The translations under genes were made by a program, and so were the position numbers. DNA of 64,000 bases from 2-02-FULL-55-14 sp964473365 (GTDB lineage: Bacteria; Bacteroidota; Ignavibacteria; UBA10030), in NCBI GenBank assembly GCA_964473365.1, contig CAYYOV010000008.1, forward strand, positions 29,791-93,790. Direction: 5' to 3'. Of this stretch, positions 7,577 to 15,841 are shown in pieces. The notes under the pieces are model-generated. The model worked only from the letters and a program-made list of their open reading frames with translations. It ran no database searches and was not told where the DNA came from. The first letter of the stretch is position 1. Every line of letters begins with the position of its first letter.

Positions 7577-9931
7577 ATGATTGGCGGTATTCTTGTGAAG
7601 GCGGGATTTGCGGCGGCGGTGGCGTCGTCGCTCCTCTATTACCTCGTTGCCCGCTACCAGCGCCCGAGGGATCTCCATCTGGCCCGGCTCGCATTCTACG
7701 GTGCCGTCCTCTTCCTCGGTGGTGCGGCGGGCGTTCTGCTCAACCTAATCCTCACACATCAATTCCAGTACACGTATGTCTGGAGCTACAGCTCCGCGGA
7801 CCTGTCGCTGCCGCTTCTGATCTCGACGTTTTACGCTGGACAAGAGGGGAGCTTCATGCTGTGGGCGTTGTACACATCGATCATCGGTGTCTTCCTCCTC
7901 TCCTACACGGCACGCAAAGGGTATGAAGCGGAGGTCATGAGCGTCTACAGCCTCATCGTCTCGTTCCTCATGCTCATGCTGGTCGTCAAGAATCCGTTCA
8001 TGTACATCTGGGATTCGTTCCCAAACGATCTTCTTCAAAGCGGACCGATCCCGCCGGGTGTGACGAACGCGGTCGTCCTTGATGCGGCCAGGAATCTCTG
8101 GGCGCGATTCCCTGCGGAGGGAAAGGGGCTGAACCCACTGCTCCAAAACTATTGGATGGTGATCCATCCGCAGGTCTTGTTCATGGGATTCTCTTCCATG
8201 GCCGTCCCGTACGCGATGGCAATTGGAGGACTCTGGAAGCGCGACTATCATTCCTGGATCAAGGTTGCGACGCCGTGGGCGGTGTTCGGGGCGATGGTCC
8301 TTGGGACGGGGATCATCATGGGAGGCTATTGGGCGTACGAGACGCTCGGGTGGGGTGGTTTCTGGGCCTGGGACCCGGTCGAGAACTCGTCCTTGGTCCC
8401 GTGGCTGATCTGCGTGGCCACGATCCATACGTCACTGACCCAGCGAAAGAGCGGTGCCTTCGTCAGGACGAATTTTGCGCTCAGCATCCTCGCCTTCGTA
8501 GCGGTCCTGTATAGCACGTTCCTCACGCGGAGCGGCATCCTGGGTGAGACGTCGGTCCATTCGTTCGTCGACCCCGGTATGTGGGTCTACTGGCTGCTGA
8601 TGGTATGGATGGCGATCTTCATCGCGGTCGGTTTTGGCATGCTGTTCATGCGGATGCGCGAGATGCCGAAGGTTCCCGTCGAGCATTCCATGCTCTCGCG
8701 AGATTTCGCACTCTTCCTGGGCGCTGCTGCACTAACCCTGACCGCTCTGTTCGTGCTCGTCGGAACTTCGGCCCCGATCATCACCACGATCGCCAAAGGG
8801 AAGGCATCGGCCGTCGACATTATGTACTATGTTCGGACGAACCTCCCCCTCGGGATCGCCATCACATTCCTCACAGGACTTGGACAATTGCTGTGGTGGA
8901 GGTCTTCCCGGCTGGCATCGCTCGCCAAGCGGCTGGTGTGGCCGTCGATCTTCGGAGTGGCGGTCACGGCGGCCGTCTTGCTGATGGGGCGGGAAGAGCC
9001 GTTGATCCTTCTTTTCGTCTTTACGTCGGGCTTTGCGTTGGCGGCAAATGCGCTCGTCGGGCTTGAGATCTACCGGGGAAATCCAAAATTCGCCGGCGGC
9101 GCGCTGGCACATATCGGCATCGCCGTTATGTGCATCGGGTTCGTGACATCAGAACGCTATGACCGGAAGCAGACCCTCTCGCTCGAAAAGGGGAAGCCCG
9201 TTCCGGCGCTTGGCTACACCATGACCTACACGGGCTACCGTATGGTCGATGCGGAACGATACGGATTTGTGGTGCAGATCGAGAAGGATGGCGACCGACG
9301 CGAGGTTGCGCCAGTGATGTATGTGAGCGACTTCACACAAAGCATCATGCGGCATCCAGACCTGGTCAACTATATCGACCGTGACCTGTACGTCGCGCCG
9401 ATGTCCCTCGAGGAGGCGACCTCCGGGCCACGTGAGCAGACGGTGGAACTGGAGCGCGATGTTCCGAAGACGGTCGGAGGTGTGTCGCTCACCTTCCGGT
9501 CCTTCGACATGAAGGGAGCGAATCGTGAAGCGATGATGGAGGGGAAGCCCTTCGAGATCAAGACGCGGATTGATGTCCTCGACGGAAAGAAGGTCACGCC
9601 CCTTTCGTTGCGCATGACGTCAGCGAACGGTTCGGTCGACTTTCCTGTTGCGACGTTCACGGACGCGATGGGAGCGTTGTATCAGTTCCGTATCGGGCGT
9701 TTGCGCCCGCCGCAGGACGATTCGGTCGCGCCAACGGTCGAGATCATTGCGACGACCCCTCAAGATCGAAGTGGGCAAGGAAAGCCGGAAACCCTCGTCA
9801 TCGAGGCCAGCGTGAAGCCGTTCATCAACCTGGTCTGGGTAGGGACGGTCACCTTGATCGTTGGATTCCTGCTGACGATCATCCGCCGTGTCCAGGAATC
9901 GCAGCTGAAGGACGGGGACATAGAGCCGTAG
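7577..9931 (+). CDS. ccmF: Cytochrome c heme lyase CcmF
   Basis: This 784-residue polytopic membrane protein has the WWD heme-binding motif WGGFWAWDPVENSSLVPWL (about residues 257-275) and the downstream conserved TFLTRSGILGETSVHSF block. About 14 membrane segments and a large periplasmic C-terminal domain (from about residue 530) match CcmF/NrfE. It ligates heme to CXXCH apocytochromes. An ATG preceded by GGAGG-like sequence (ctggaggcg) gives the start. No ccmG, ccmH or ccmI follows, so thiol reduction and apocytochrome handling must be encoded elsewhere. Confidence 0.92.
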   Translation: MIGGILVKAGFAAAVASSLLYYLVARYQRPRDLHLARLAFYGAVLFLGGAAGVLLNLILTHQFQYTYVWSYSSADLSLPLLISTFYAGQEGSFMLWALYTSIIGVFLLSYTARKGYEAEVMSVYSLIVSFLMLMLVVKNPFMYIWDSFPNDLLQSGPIPPGVTNAVVLDAARNLWARFPAEGKGLNPLLQNYWMVIHPQVLFMGFSSMAVPYAMAIGGLWKRDYHSWIKVATPWAVFGAMVLGTGIIMGGYWAYETLGWGGFWAWDPVENSSLVPWLICVATIHTSLTQRKSGAFVRTNFALSILAFVAVLYSTFLTRSGILGETSVHSFVDPGMWVYWLLMVWMAIFIAVGFGMLFMRMREMPKVPVEHSMLSRDFALFLGAAALTLTALFVLVGTSAPIITTIAKGKASAVDIMYYVRTNLPLGIAITFLTGLGQLLWWRSSRLASLAKRLVWPSIFGVAVTAAVLLMGREEPLILLFVFTSGFALAANALVGLEIYRGNPKFAGGALAHIGIAVMCIGFVTSERYDRKQTLSLEKGKPVPALGYTMTYTGYRMVDAERYGFVVQIEKDGDRREVAPVMYVSDFTQSIMRHPDLVNYIDRDLYVAPMSLEEATSGPREQTVELERDVPKTVGGVSLTFRSFDMKGANREAMMEGKPFEIKTRIDVLDGKKVTPLSLRMTSANGSVDFPVATFTDAMGALYQFRIGRLRPPQDDSVAPTVEIIATTPQDRSGQGKPETLVIEASVKPFINLVWVGTVTLIVGFLLTIIRRVQESQLKDGDIEP

Positions 9932-9954
9932 ATGTTCTGTAGGACGATCGAGAA

Positions 9955-9990
9955 GCGAAACGGGCGGCCATGGGCCGCCCGTTCGCTTTT
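9955..9990 (+). terminator. Intrinsic terminator after ccmF
   Basis: A GC-rich stem (GCGAA-a-CGGGCGGCC pairing with GGCCGCCCG-TTCGC, one bulged A) is followed by TTTT. It separates ccmF from the convergent transglutaminase gene and could serve both strands. Confidence 0.85.
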
Positions 9991-10011
9991 GTGCTGTGTG
10001 TATCGCGCCGG

Positions 10012-10890
10012 TCATTCCTGATGCGGCTCTGGAGGAGACACTGCGTGCATGAGCTGGGCCATGAGGGCGGCGTTCTCGGGTTGGTCCTCCTGGCGGTAGG
10101 CGTGCTGCAAGTTTCGCAAGCAGCGCGCGATGATCGTCTCTGCTGGGCAGGGGGCCTTAAGAAGCTCTTCCATTGTGGTGGAGGTTCCGCGTTGCACCAG
10201 CAACAGGTCATGGTCCTTCAGAAAACGACCACCGTTGAAGCAATCGACCACATACACCTGACCGTCGTGCTCTGCTCGGGCAAGAAAATGTCCGGGGAAA
10301 TTGATACCGCGCACCGACAAGCCGAGTCGACCGGCGACAAGGATGTAGATCGTCGCCAGGCTCAGCGGGATACCGCGTTCTTCTTCGATGACATAGACAA
10401 GGTTGGAGTGGAACGGGTTGTGATAATCCTGCTCTGCACCCCTGAGACCGCGTGTCTTGAAAAGATAGGAGGCGAGCGCGAGCGGACCCTCGGAATCCTT
10501 CCCACGGACGAAATCGACTGCGAGCTGATCGAGGAGGGGCGTGAGCCGGGCCGGATATCCGGGACCGTACTGAAATTCCGCGAGGAGGGCCATCGAACGC
10601 TCGAGGCGGCCGTGGTCTGTCTCCTCGGCAAGCCACTGCGGCCAGGAGCGTTTCAGCCATTGGCGGGCGTGTTGCCCGAGAAGGTTGCGCAGCCGGTGAC
10701 GGTCCTCGGGGGTTGTGGTGACCTGTGAGCGCGACAGCTCGATCTCGAGATAGGGACCGAATGCGCTGAGGGCTGTAAGCACGTTCTCGCGTACGATCTC
10801 TGAGTCGTCGTCGAGAAGCCGGACCAAATGCGGGAGATCGGAGGCTGAGGCCATGACGAGCGGGCGGATGTCAGCCTTTGGCAGTGACAA
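10012..10890 (-). CDS. SirB1-like transglutaminase-fold protein
   Basis: The product is 292 residues. An N-terminal helical segment (about 1-110) includes a HEAT-like stretch (LLDDDSEIVRENVLTALSAFG). The SirB1/transglutaminase_9 core (about 115-240) has the family block NLVYVIEEERGIPLSLATIY, then GLSVRGINFPGHFLAR and VYVVDCFNGGRFL. Such proteins are widespread, often with C-terminal TPR-like helices; biochemical activity is largely undefined. The start overlaps the end of bshB1 by 20 bp, so the two minus-strand genes form an operon. Confidence 0.82.
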   Translation of the reverse strand: MSLPKADIRPLVMASASDLPHLVRLLDDDSEIVRENVLTALSAFGPYLEIELSRSQVTTTPEDRHRLRNLLGQHARQWLKRSWPQWLAEETDHGRLERSMALLAEFQYGPGYPARLTPLLDQLAVDFVRGKDSEGPLALASYLFKTRGLRGAEQDYHNPFHSNLVYVIEEERGIPLSLATIYILVAGRLGLSVRGINFPGHFLARAEHDGQVYVVDCFNGGRFLKDHDLLLVQRGTSTTMEELLKAPCPAETIIARCLRNLQHAYRQEDQPENAALMAQLMHAVSPPEPHQE

Positions 10891-11599
10891 TATCGAAGAT
10901 CGAGTGCACGCCGACGGGAGCGATGGAGAAGAACGCTTCTCCGTACCGTACGCCGATCCGTTCGCCGTAGTAGCGGCCTCGAACCTCGATGAGCTCTAGG
11001 AACCCCGGCTGGCTCAGCTTCGTGGCGGGTTCGGTGCTCTTTGGGTCATGAAACTGCGACTTGAAGGCGCGTATGGCCTTCATCTTCGTTTCCCATACAT
11101 CGGACACATCAACGATGAACGATGGGGCAAATTCGAACCACTGCATGAATTCAAAGTAGACGTCCGGTCGGTGGGGGGATTGCCCTGCGCCACGATACAG
11201 GCTGGGGATATTTTTCAGGCCTGCGTAGAACCAGGCTTCTTTGCACAGGCGATGCGCACGAACGTGATCGGGATGTCGTTCTTCAGAATGCGGGATGAGG
11301 AGCATCGACGGACGGAGGTCCCGGATCACTTCGATCACTTTTCGAGCGTTCTCGATAGTGACCTCGATGTTGCCGTCAGGAATGTCGAGGGTCCGTCGTT
11401 CGGCGATCCCGAGAACCGACGCTGCAGCCTCAGCTTCCTGGGCTCTGATATCACGTGTTCCGCGTGTTCCGAGTTCTCCCTGCGTCAGGTCCAGGAGTGC
11501 GACACGCCGACCGGCTTGCACCATCTTGGCAACAGTGCCGCCGCAGGAGAGTTCGATATCGTCTGGATGGGCTCCGATGGCGAGGATGTCGGCTGTCAT
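10871..11599 (-). CDS. bshB1: Bacillithiol biosynthesis deacetylase BshB1
   Basis: This 242-residue LmbE/PIG-L deacetylase has the zinc motif AHPDDIELSCGGT (about residues 8-20) and a second metal/substrate motif HPDHVRAHRLC. The family-specific LLDLTQGELGTRGT block is typical of BshB1, which deacetylates N-acetylglucosaminyl malate in bacillithiol synthesis. Bacillithiol or its N-methyl form is known in Bacteroidota and Chlorobiota, which agrees with the proposed lineage. bshA and bshC are not in the window. Confidence 0.88.
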   Translation of the reverse strand: MTADILAIGAHPDDIELSCGGTVAKMVQAGRRVALLDLTQGELGTRGTRDIRAQEAEAAASVLGIAERRTLDIPDGNIEVTIENARKVIEVIRDLRPSMLLIPHSEERHPDHVRAHRLCKEAWFYAGLKNIPSLYRGAGQSPHRPDVYFEFMQWFEFAPSFIVDVSDVWETKMKAIRAFKSQFHDPKSTEPATKLSQPGFLELIEVRGRYYGERIGVRYGEAFFSIAPVGVHSIFDIVTAKG

Positions 11600-11747
11600 G
11601 CATTCGGCTCCGAAATTGAGTCAATCTAGCCATTCCGCGCTGGAAAGACAAGAAAACGTGCACGAATTGGCACGATTCTGTCCCTGAGTCGGGAACATCG
11701 GACCGCACTTCGGTCGTTCTATCTGCACTACAACGACCCTGATAACC

Positions 11748-14279
11748 ATGAAGCACCCCCTATTTGTTCTCCTACTGACGACGAACGTGTTCGGCGCCGC
11801 TTTCGGCCAGGACGGCGCTCTACGTGGCGTTGTGACCGACGCCCGCGGAGGCGGTCTGCCAATGGCCAACGTTGTGATTGTCGGTACGGGTCTGGGAGCG
11901 GCCACCGACATCGACGGCCGATTCGACATTCCGCGGCTACCTGAAGGCACCTATACGATCAACGCGTCACTCCTTGGATACGAGCCGCGTCGGATCGAGG
12001 GCGTGCGGATCGCCTCTGGTGTGACCTCGCAGATTACGATCCTTTTGAACGAGTCGAGTATCGTACTCAATGAGGTCAAGGTGGTCGGCGATCGGGACCG
12101 GAGGTCGGTGGACGACAGTCGCACGTCTGTGAAATATCTGGATCCGGGAACGGTGCGCGTTCTTCCAGGGGTCGGAGAGGACATTCTTCGGTCGGTACAG
12201 GCGCTCCCGGGGGTTCTCGCGCCAAGCGACTTCACGGCGCAGCTCGTAATTCGCGGCAGCGGCCCGGACCAGAACCTCGTCGTGATGGACGACATTGAGA
12301 TCTTCAATCCTTACCGTCTGTACGGGTTCATCAGCATGTTCAATCCCGAGACGGTGACAGATGTCTCAGTGCAGACGGGAGGCTTTCCTGCCCGCTACGG
12401 TGACCGCTTGTCGGCGGTTCTGGATGTGACGAACCGTACCGGCGTTTCTGACCGGCCGTTGCAGGCAAGCATCAACATGAGCATTACGAACGTCAATACC
12501 GTGCTCGAGGGTGGCCTGCCGGAGTGGCTGCCGGGATCCTATCTGCTCTCCGCGCGTCGCACATACTACGATCTGATCGCGGCGCCGATCGCCCGGCGTA
12601 CCGGAGCTGTCGGAGCAGACGTGGCCTTCCCAAATTTTTCGGACCTCCAAGCTAAACTGTCCGTCGGTCCGTTTGGCGCGCACCGCTTCATCCTGAACGG
12701 CCTGGCCAGCCGCGATGCGGTGAACCTCGTATCCGGGACCGAGCGCGATCGCCCGGACAGCCTTGATTGGGTGAACGAGACTGACCATCGGGTTTTGGGT
12801 CTGGCGTGGCACTACACGCCCAACGCAGACGTATTCCTTAAAACGGTCGCTTCGTACTACCGCAACAGCGGAGACACACAGTTCTACGGCTCGTTCCTCG
12901 ATCCGACATTGGACCGCTCTCAGTTCGAGGATGGCGCATGGCAAGGGAGGACTGACTATCGTCTCCTTTCCGTCGATGCGACGACCCAGTATGATTTCGA
13001 GAAGCAATCGATCAAACAGGAAGCCACGTGGCGCTTGGGCCGTCATACGCTTGAGGGGGGCGTGGGCTACGACCGACTTCAGACCACGTTCCGATGGCAG
13101 TCGGAGGTCGATCCCGTCCTTCGGACGATCAACCAGAGTCGTGGCATCAACGTTCTCGACGGCGTCAACGATGTCCGAGCGTATGACCGGATCAACGCTT
13201 TCGTTCAGGATCGGGTGACGCTCACCTCGTGGCTGACGCTCACGCCCGGATTGCGGTACGACTGGTATGACCTTCTCGGCAAGGGCTATGCGTCCCCTCG
13301 CATGAGCGCTGCTCTGCGGTTGGACGACATCACGACGTTGCGCGCTTCGACGGGTCTTTTCTATCAATCGCCTGGCTACGAGAAGGTCGTCGACACCCAG
13401 CGCCCCAACAGTGGATTGAACGACCTCGACGAGCGCTATACCCGCAACCTCGAGGCGGAGAAAGCCGTCCATGTCGTCATCGGCGTCGATCGCTGGCTGA
13501 CGGACGCTGTCCGGATCACTGCCGACGTGTATCAGAAGCGGTTCAGCGACCTCATCACGCCGACCGTCGTACTCGGAACCCGGTATCAGACGACCCTGAT
13601 CTCCGGGGGCGATCCCCGCGATCCGATGTCGTGGGGGACTCCGGCACTGGTGGGGTATGATTCGCTCACAAGTATCCCTTCGAACCAGGCATCTGGTGTG
13701 GCGCGCGGCGTAGAAATTCTCATTGAGAAGAAGCCGTTGACTGGCGACGATCGATTCTCGGGATGGATGAGCTATGCGTATGCCAAGGCCGACCGTTCGG
13801 AGCGCGGAACGACAGTGCCTTTTGAGTTCGACCAACGGCATACGGTCAACGTCACGGGAACGTACAAGGTCAATGCGTGGCTCGACGTGGGTGCGACGTG
13901 GCGCTACGGCAGCAATTTTCCCTACACACCTGCCGTGGGCGTGCGGCCCCGGATCGTGTCACAGACCGTGAACGGTGTGTCACAAGCGGTCGTGGCGACC
14001 GATGCATCAGGAAAGGTGATCTTTGATGTGGATCGAGGGGGACCGAACGCCGTCAACAGTGTCCGAAAGCCGGCATACCATCGATTGGACGTTCGGGCGA
14101 CCGCCCGGACCGATTTCTGGGGAGCCGACTGGGCGTTTTACCTGGACATCATCAACGTGTATAATCGTGCGAACGTCCTGAACTACTCGTACTTCGTGCG
14201 CGACGACCTTTTGCTCGGCGTGCGCGAGACGAACATGTTCCCGATCCTCCCGACGATCGGGGTCAACGTCCGGTTCTGA
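11748..14279 (+). CDS. TonB-dependent receptor with carboxypeptidase-like N-domain
   Basis: This 843-residue outer-membrane receptor has a signal peptide (about 1-20, ending FG-Q), a CarboxypepD_reg-like domain (about 22-105, LRGVVTDARGGGLPMANVV), a plug domain (about 130-240, QLVIRGSGPDQNLVVMDDI) and a C-terminal beta-barrel ending in the aromatic ...GVNVRF. This architecture is typical of FCB-group receptors. No SusD partner, transporter or riboswitch was seen beside it, so the ligand (siderophore, cobalamin, glycan or peptide) cannot be assigned. Confidence 0.87.
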   Translation: MKHPLFVLLLTTNVFGAAFGQDGALRGVVTDARGGGLPMANVVIVGTGLGAATDIDGRFDIPRLPEGTYTINASLLGYEPRRIEGVRIASGVTSQITILLNESSIVLNEVKVVGDRDRRSVDDSRTSVKYLDPGTVRVLPGVGEDILRSVQALPGVLAPSDFTAQLVIRGSGPDQNLVVMDDIEIFNPYRLYGFISMFNPETVTDVSVQTGGFPARYGDRLSAVLDVTNRTGVSDRPLQASINMSITNVNTVLEGGLPEWLPGSYLLSARRTYYDLIAAPIARRTGAVGADVAFPNFSDLQAKLSVGPFGAHRFILNGLASRDAVNLVSGTERDRPDSLDWVNETDHRVLGLAWHYTPNADVFLKTVASYYRNSGDTQFYGSFLDPTLDRSQFEDGAWQGRTDYRLLSVDATTQYDFEKQSIKQEATWRLGRHTLEGGVGYDRLQTTFRWQSEVDPVLRTINQSRGINVLDGVNDVRAYDRINAFVQDRVTLTSWLTLTPGLRYDWYDLLGKGYASPRMSAALRLDDITTLRASTGLFYQSPGYEKVVDTQRPNSGLNDLDERYTRNLEAEKAVHVVIGVDRWLTDAVRITADVYQKRFSDLITPTVVLGTRYQTTLISGGDPRDPMSWGTPALVGYDSLTSIPSNQASGVARGVEILIEKKPLTGDDRFSGWMSYAYAKADRSERGTTVPFEFDQRHTVNVTGTYKVNAWLDVGATWRYGSNFPYTPAVGVRPRIVSQTVNGVSQAVVATDASGKVIFDVDRGGPNAVNSVRKPAYHRLDVRATARTDFWGADWAFYLDIINVYNRANVLNYSYFVRDDLLLGVRETNMFPILPTIGVNVRF

Positions 14280-14340
14280 TGGAAGACGGTGAGGTCCCGG
14301 GGTGCCGTTGCCCCGGCAGCATCTTCTCCCTACCTTGCAT

Positions 14341-14368
14341 GGCAGCAGGTCCTTCGGGTCCTGCTGCC
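14341..14368 (+). terminator. Hairpin with UUCG tetraloop before xseA
   Basis: GGCAGCAGG-t-CC / GG-t-CCTGCTGCC forms a 12-position stem with a single T-T mismatch, closed by the very stable C(TTCG)G tetraloop. Only a weak T tract follows (attgtcatt). It most likely terminates the receptor transcript and argues against any xseA start upstream of it. Confidence 0.6.
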
Positions 14369-14378
14369 ATTGTCATTC

Positions 14379-15593
14379 ATGCCCTTCCCATCTCCGATAC
14401 CAGCTGGCCCGAACTCCGACGTGCTCACCGTCGGCCAGGTCACCCAGCGCATCAAGCAAACGCTCGAGACTGGGTTCCCCCGCGTATGGGTACAGGGTGA
14501 ACTGTCGAACGTCAAACACCATACGTCCGGACATCTGTACTTCACGCTCAAGGACGACCAGGCTTCGATCTCGGGAGTGATGTGGCGCAGTCGCGTCGGC
14601 TCGCTCACGATCCCTCTCGCAGATGGCCAGAAGGTCGTGGTCCGTGGGTCGATCACGGTCTATCCGCCCCGCGGGTCGTACCAGATCGACGCCGACCAGA
14701 TCAAGCCGCTCGGTGTCGGCGAGCTGCAGCGGAGATTCGAAGAACTGAAGCAGAAACTTGCGGCGGAGGGACTGTTCGCGGAAGCGCGTAAGCGTCCGCT
14801 CCCGGACTACCCGGAGCGTATCGGAATCGTCACGTCCGAGACGGGCGCTGCGTTGCAGGACATGCGGACGGTCCTCGAACGCCGCATGCCGTCGGTCGGG
14901 ATCCTTCTCGTTCCTGTCCGCGTGCAGGGAGTCGGGGCTGCTGAAGAGATCGCGGCAGGCGTCAGGGCCTTGAATGCGCACGGAGGCGTCGATGTTATTA
15001 TCGTCGGACGGGGCGGCGGCTCGATGGAGGACCTCTGGGCCTTCAACGAGGAAGTCGTGGCCCGTGCGATCGCGTCGTCAAAGGTTCCAGTGATCAGCGC
15101 CGTGGGTCACGAGGTGGACTTCACGATCGCGGATTTTGTCGCCGACCATCGGGCTCCGACGCCGACGGCGGCTGCGCAGCGCGCCGTGCGTGACAGCAGC
15201 GAGATTCTTGCCGATCTAGCCAATATGTGGTATACTCTGCGACGTCGGATGGAGGAAATGATACGGGCACGAAACGACCGATTGGCGGTCTTGTCGAGCT
15301 CGTACGCCCTCAACCGGCCCCGCGACCTTTTGAGGGAGTTCACTCAGCGGCTCGATGAACACGATCGGGCCCTCACGGCCGCCGCAGGGCGGGTGCTCGA
15401 CGGGGGGCGTCACAGGCGTTCGGCCCTCACCGGCCGTTTGCAGGCCCTCGACCCCAAAGGTGTGCTCCAACGAGGATACGCCATCGTTCACGCGGCCTCC
15501 GGACTGCGAACGCGTGCGGCTGACATACGACCGCACGAATCCGTGACCGTGGAATTCCACGACGGAACAGTGAACGGCACTCTGAACGACTGA
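14379..15593 (+). CDS. xseA: Exodeoxyribonuclease VII large subunit
   Basis: The 404-residue product has the N-terminal OB-fold nucleic-acid-binding domain (about 15-110, WVQGELSNVKHHTSGHLYF) and the ExoVII catalytic domain (about 130-400) with GIVTSETGAALQDM, VIIVGRGGGSMEDLWAFNEE and SAVGHEVDFTIADFVADHRA. With XseB it degrades single-stranded DNA to oligonucleotides. ATG 14379 is chosen because the in-frame extension to 14289 is not homologous and would run through the UUCG hairpin. xseB begins two bases after the stop. Confidence 0.93.
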   Translation: MPFPSPIPAGPNSDVLTVGQVTQRIKQTLETGFPRVWVQGELSNVKHHTSGHLYFTLKDDQASISGVMWRSRVGSLTIPLADGQKVVVRGSITVYPPRGSYQIDADQIKPLGVGELQRRFEELKQKLAAEGLFAEARKRPLPDYPERIGIVTSETGAALQDMRTVLERRMPSVGILLVPVRVQGVGAAEEIAAGVRALNAHGGVDVIIVGRGGGSMEDLWAFNEEVVARAIASSKVPVISAVGHEVDFTIADFVADHRAPTPTAAAQRAVRDSSEILADLANMWYTLRRRMEEMIRARNDRLAVLSSSYALNRPRDLLREFTQRLDEHDRALTAAAGRVLDGGRHRRSALTGRLQALDPKGVLQRGYAIVHAASGLRTRAADIRPHESVTVEFHDGTVNGTLND

Positions 15594-15595
15594 CC

Positions 15596-15841
15596 ATGCC
15601 CGCCAAACGGTCCACCAAGACCCGCTCCTTCGAAGAAGCGCTCCAACGCCTCGAAGCGATCGTCGACGCCCTCGAAGAGGGGACGGTCCCACTCGACAAG
15701 GCGCTCGAACTGTACCAGGAGGGGGCGACACTTTCCAAAGAATGCGCCGCCCGACTGAAGGCGGCGGAACAACGCATCATGAAGCTTTCCAAGAACGCGG
15801 ACGGGACGTTTGCAGAGTCCACCCTCGGCGACGAAGAATGA
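15596..15841 (+). CDS. xseB: Exodeoxyribonuclease VII small subunit
   Basis: The protein is 81 residues. The characteristic SFEEALQRLEAIVDALEEGT helix is followed by a second helix (LDKALELYQEGATLSKECAARL), together forming the two-helix XseB fold that binds several copies per XseA. It lies directly downstream of xseA, and its stop overlaps the dxs start (ATGA), so the xseA-xseB-dxs order is an operon, a grouping also seen in many other bacteria. Confidence 0.93.
   Translation: MPAKRSTKTRSFEEALQRLEAIVDALEEGTVPLDKALELYQEGATLSKECAARLKAAEQRIMKLSKNADGTFAESTLGDEE

Noticed and set aside
11660..11690. Second sigma-54 promoter upstream of the TonB receptor (TGGCACGATTCTGTCC)
   Set aside because: The -24 half is good but the -12 element reads TGTCC instead of TTGC, so the essential GC is lost.
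12366..13841. 491-codon minus-strand frame inside the TonB receptor gene
   Set aside because: Length alone is impressive, but it is fully antisense to a receptor with clear signal, plug and barrel features, and its translation shows no domain pattern.
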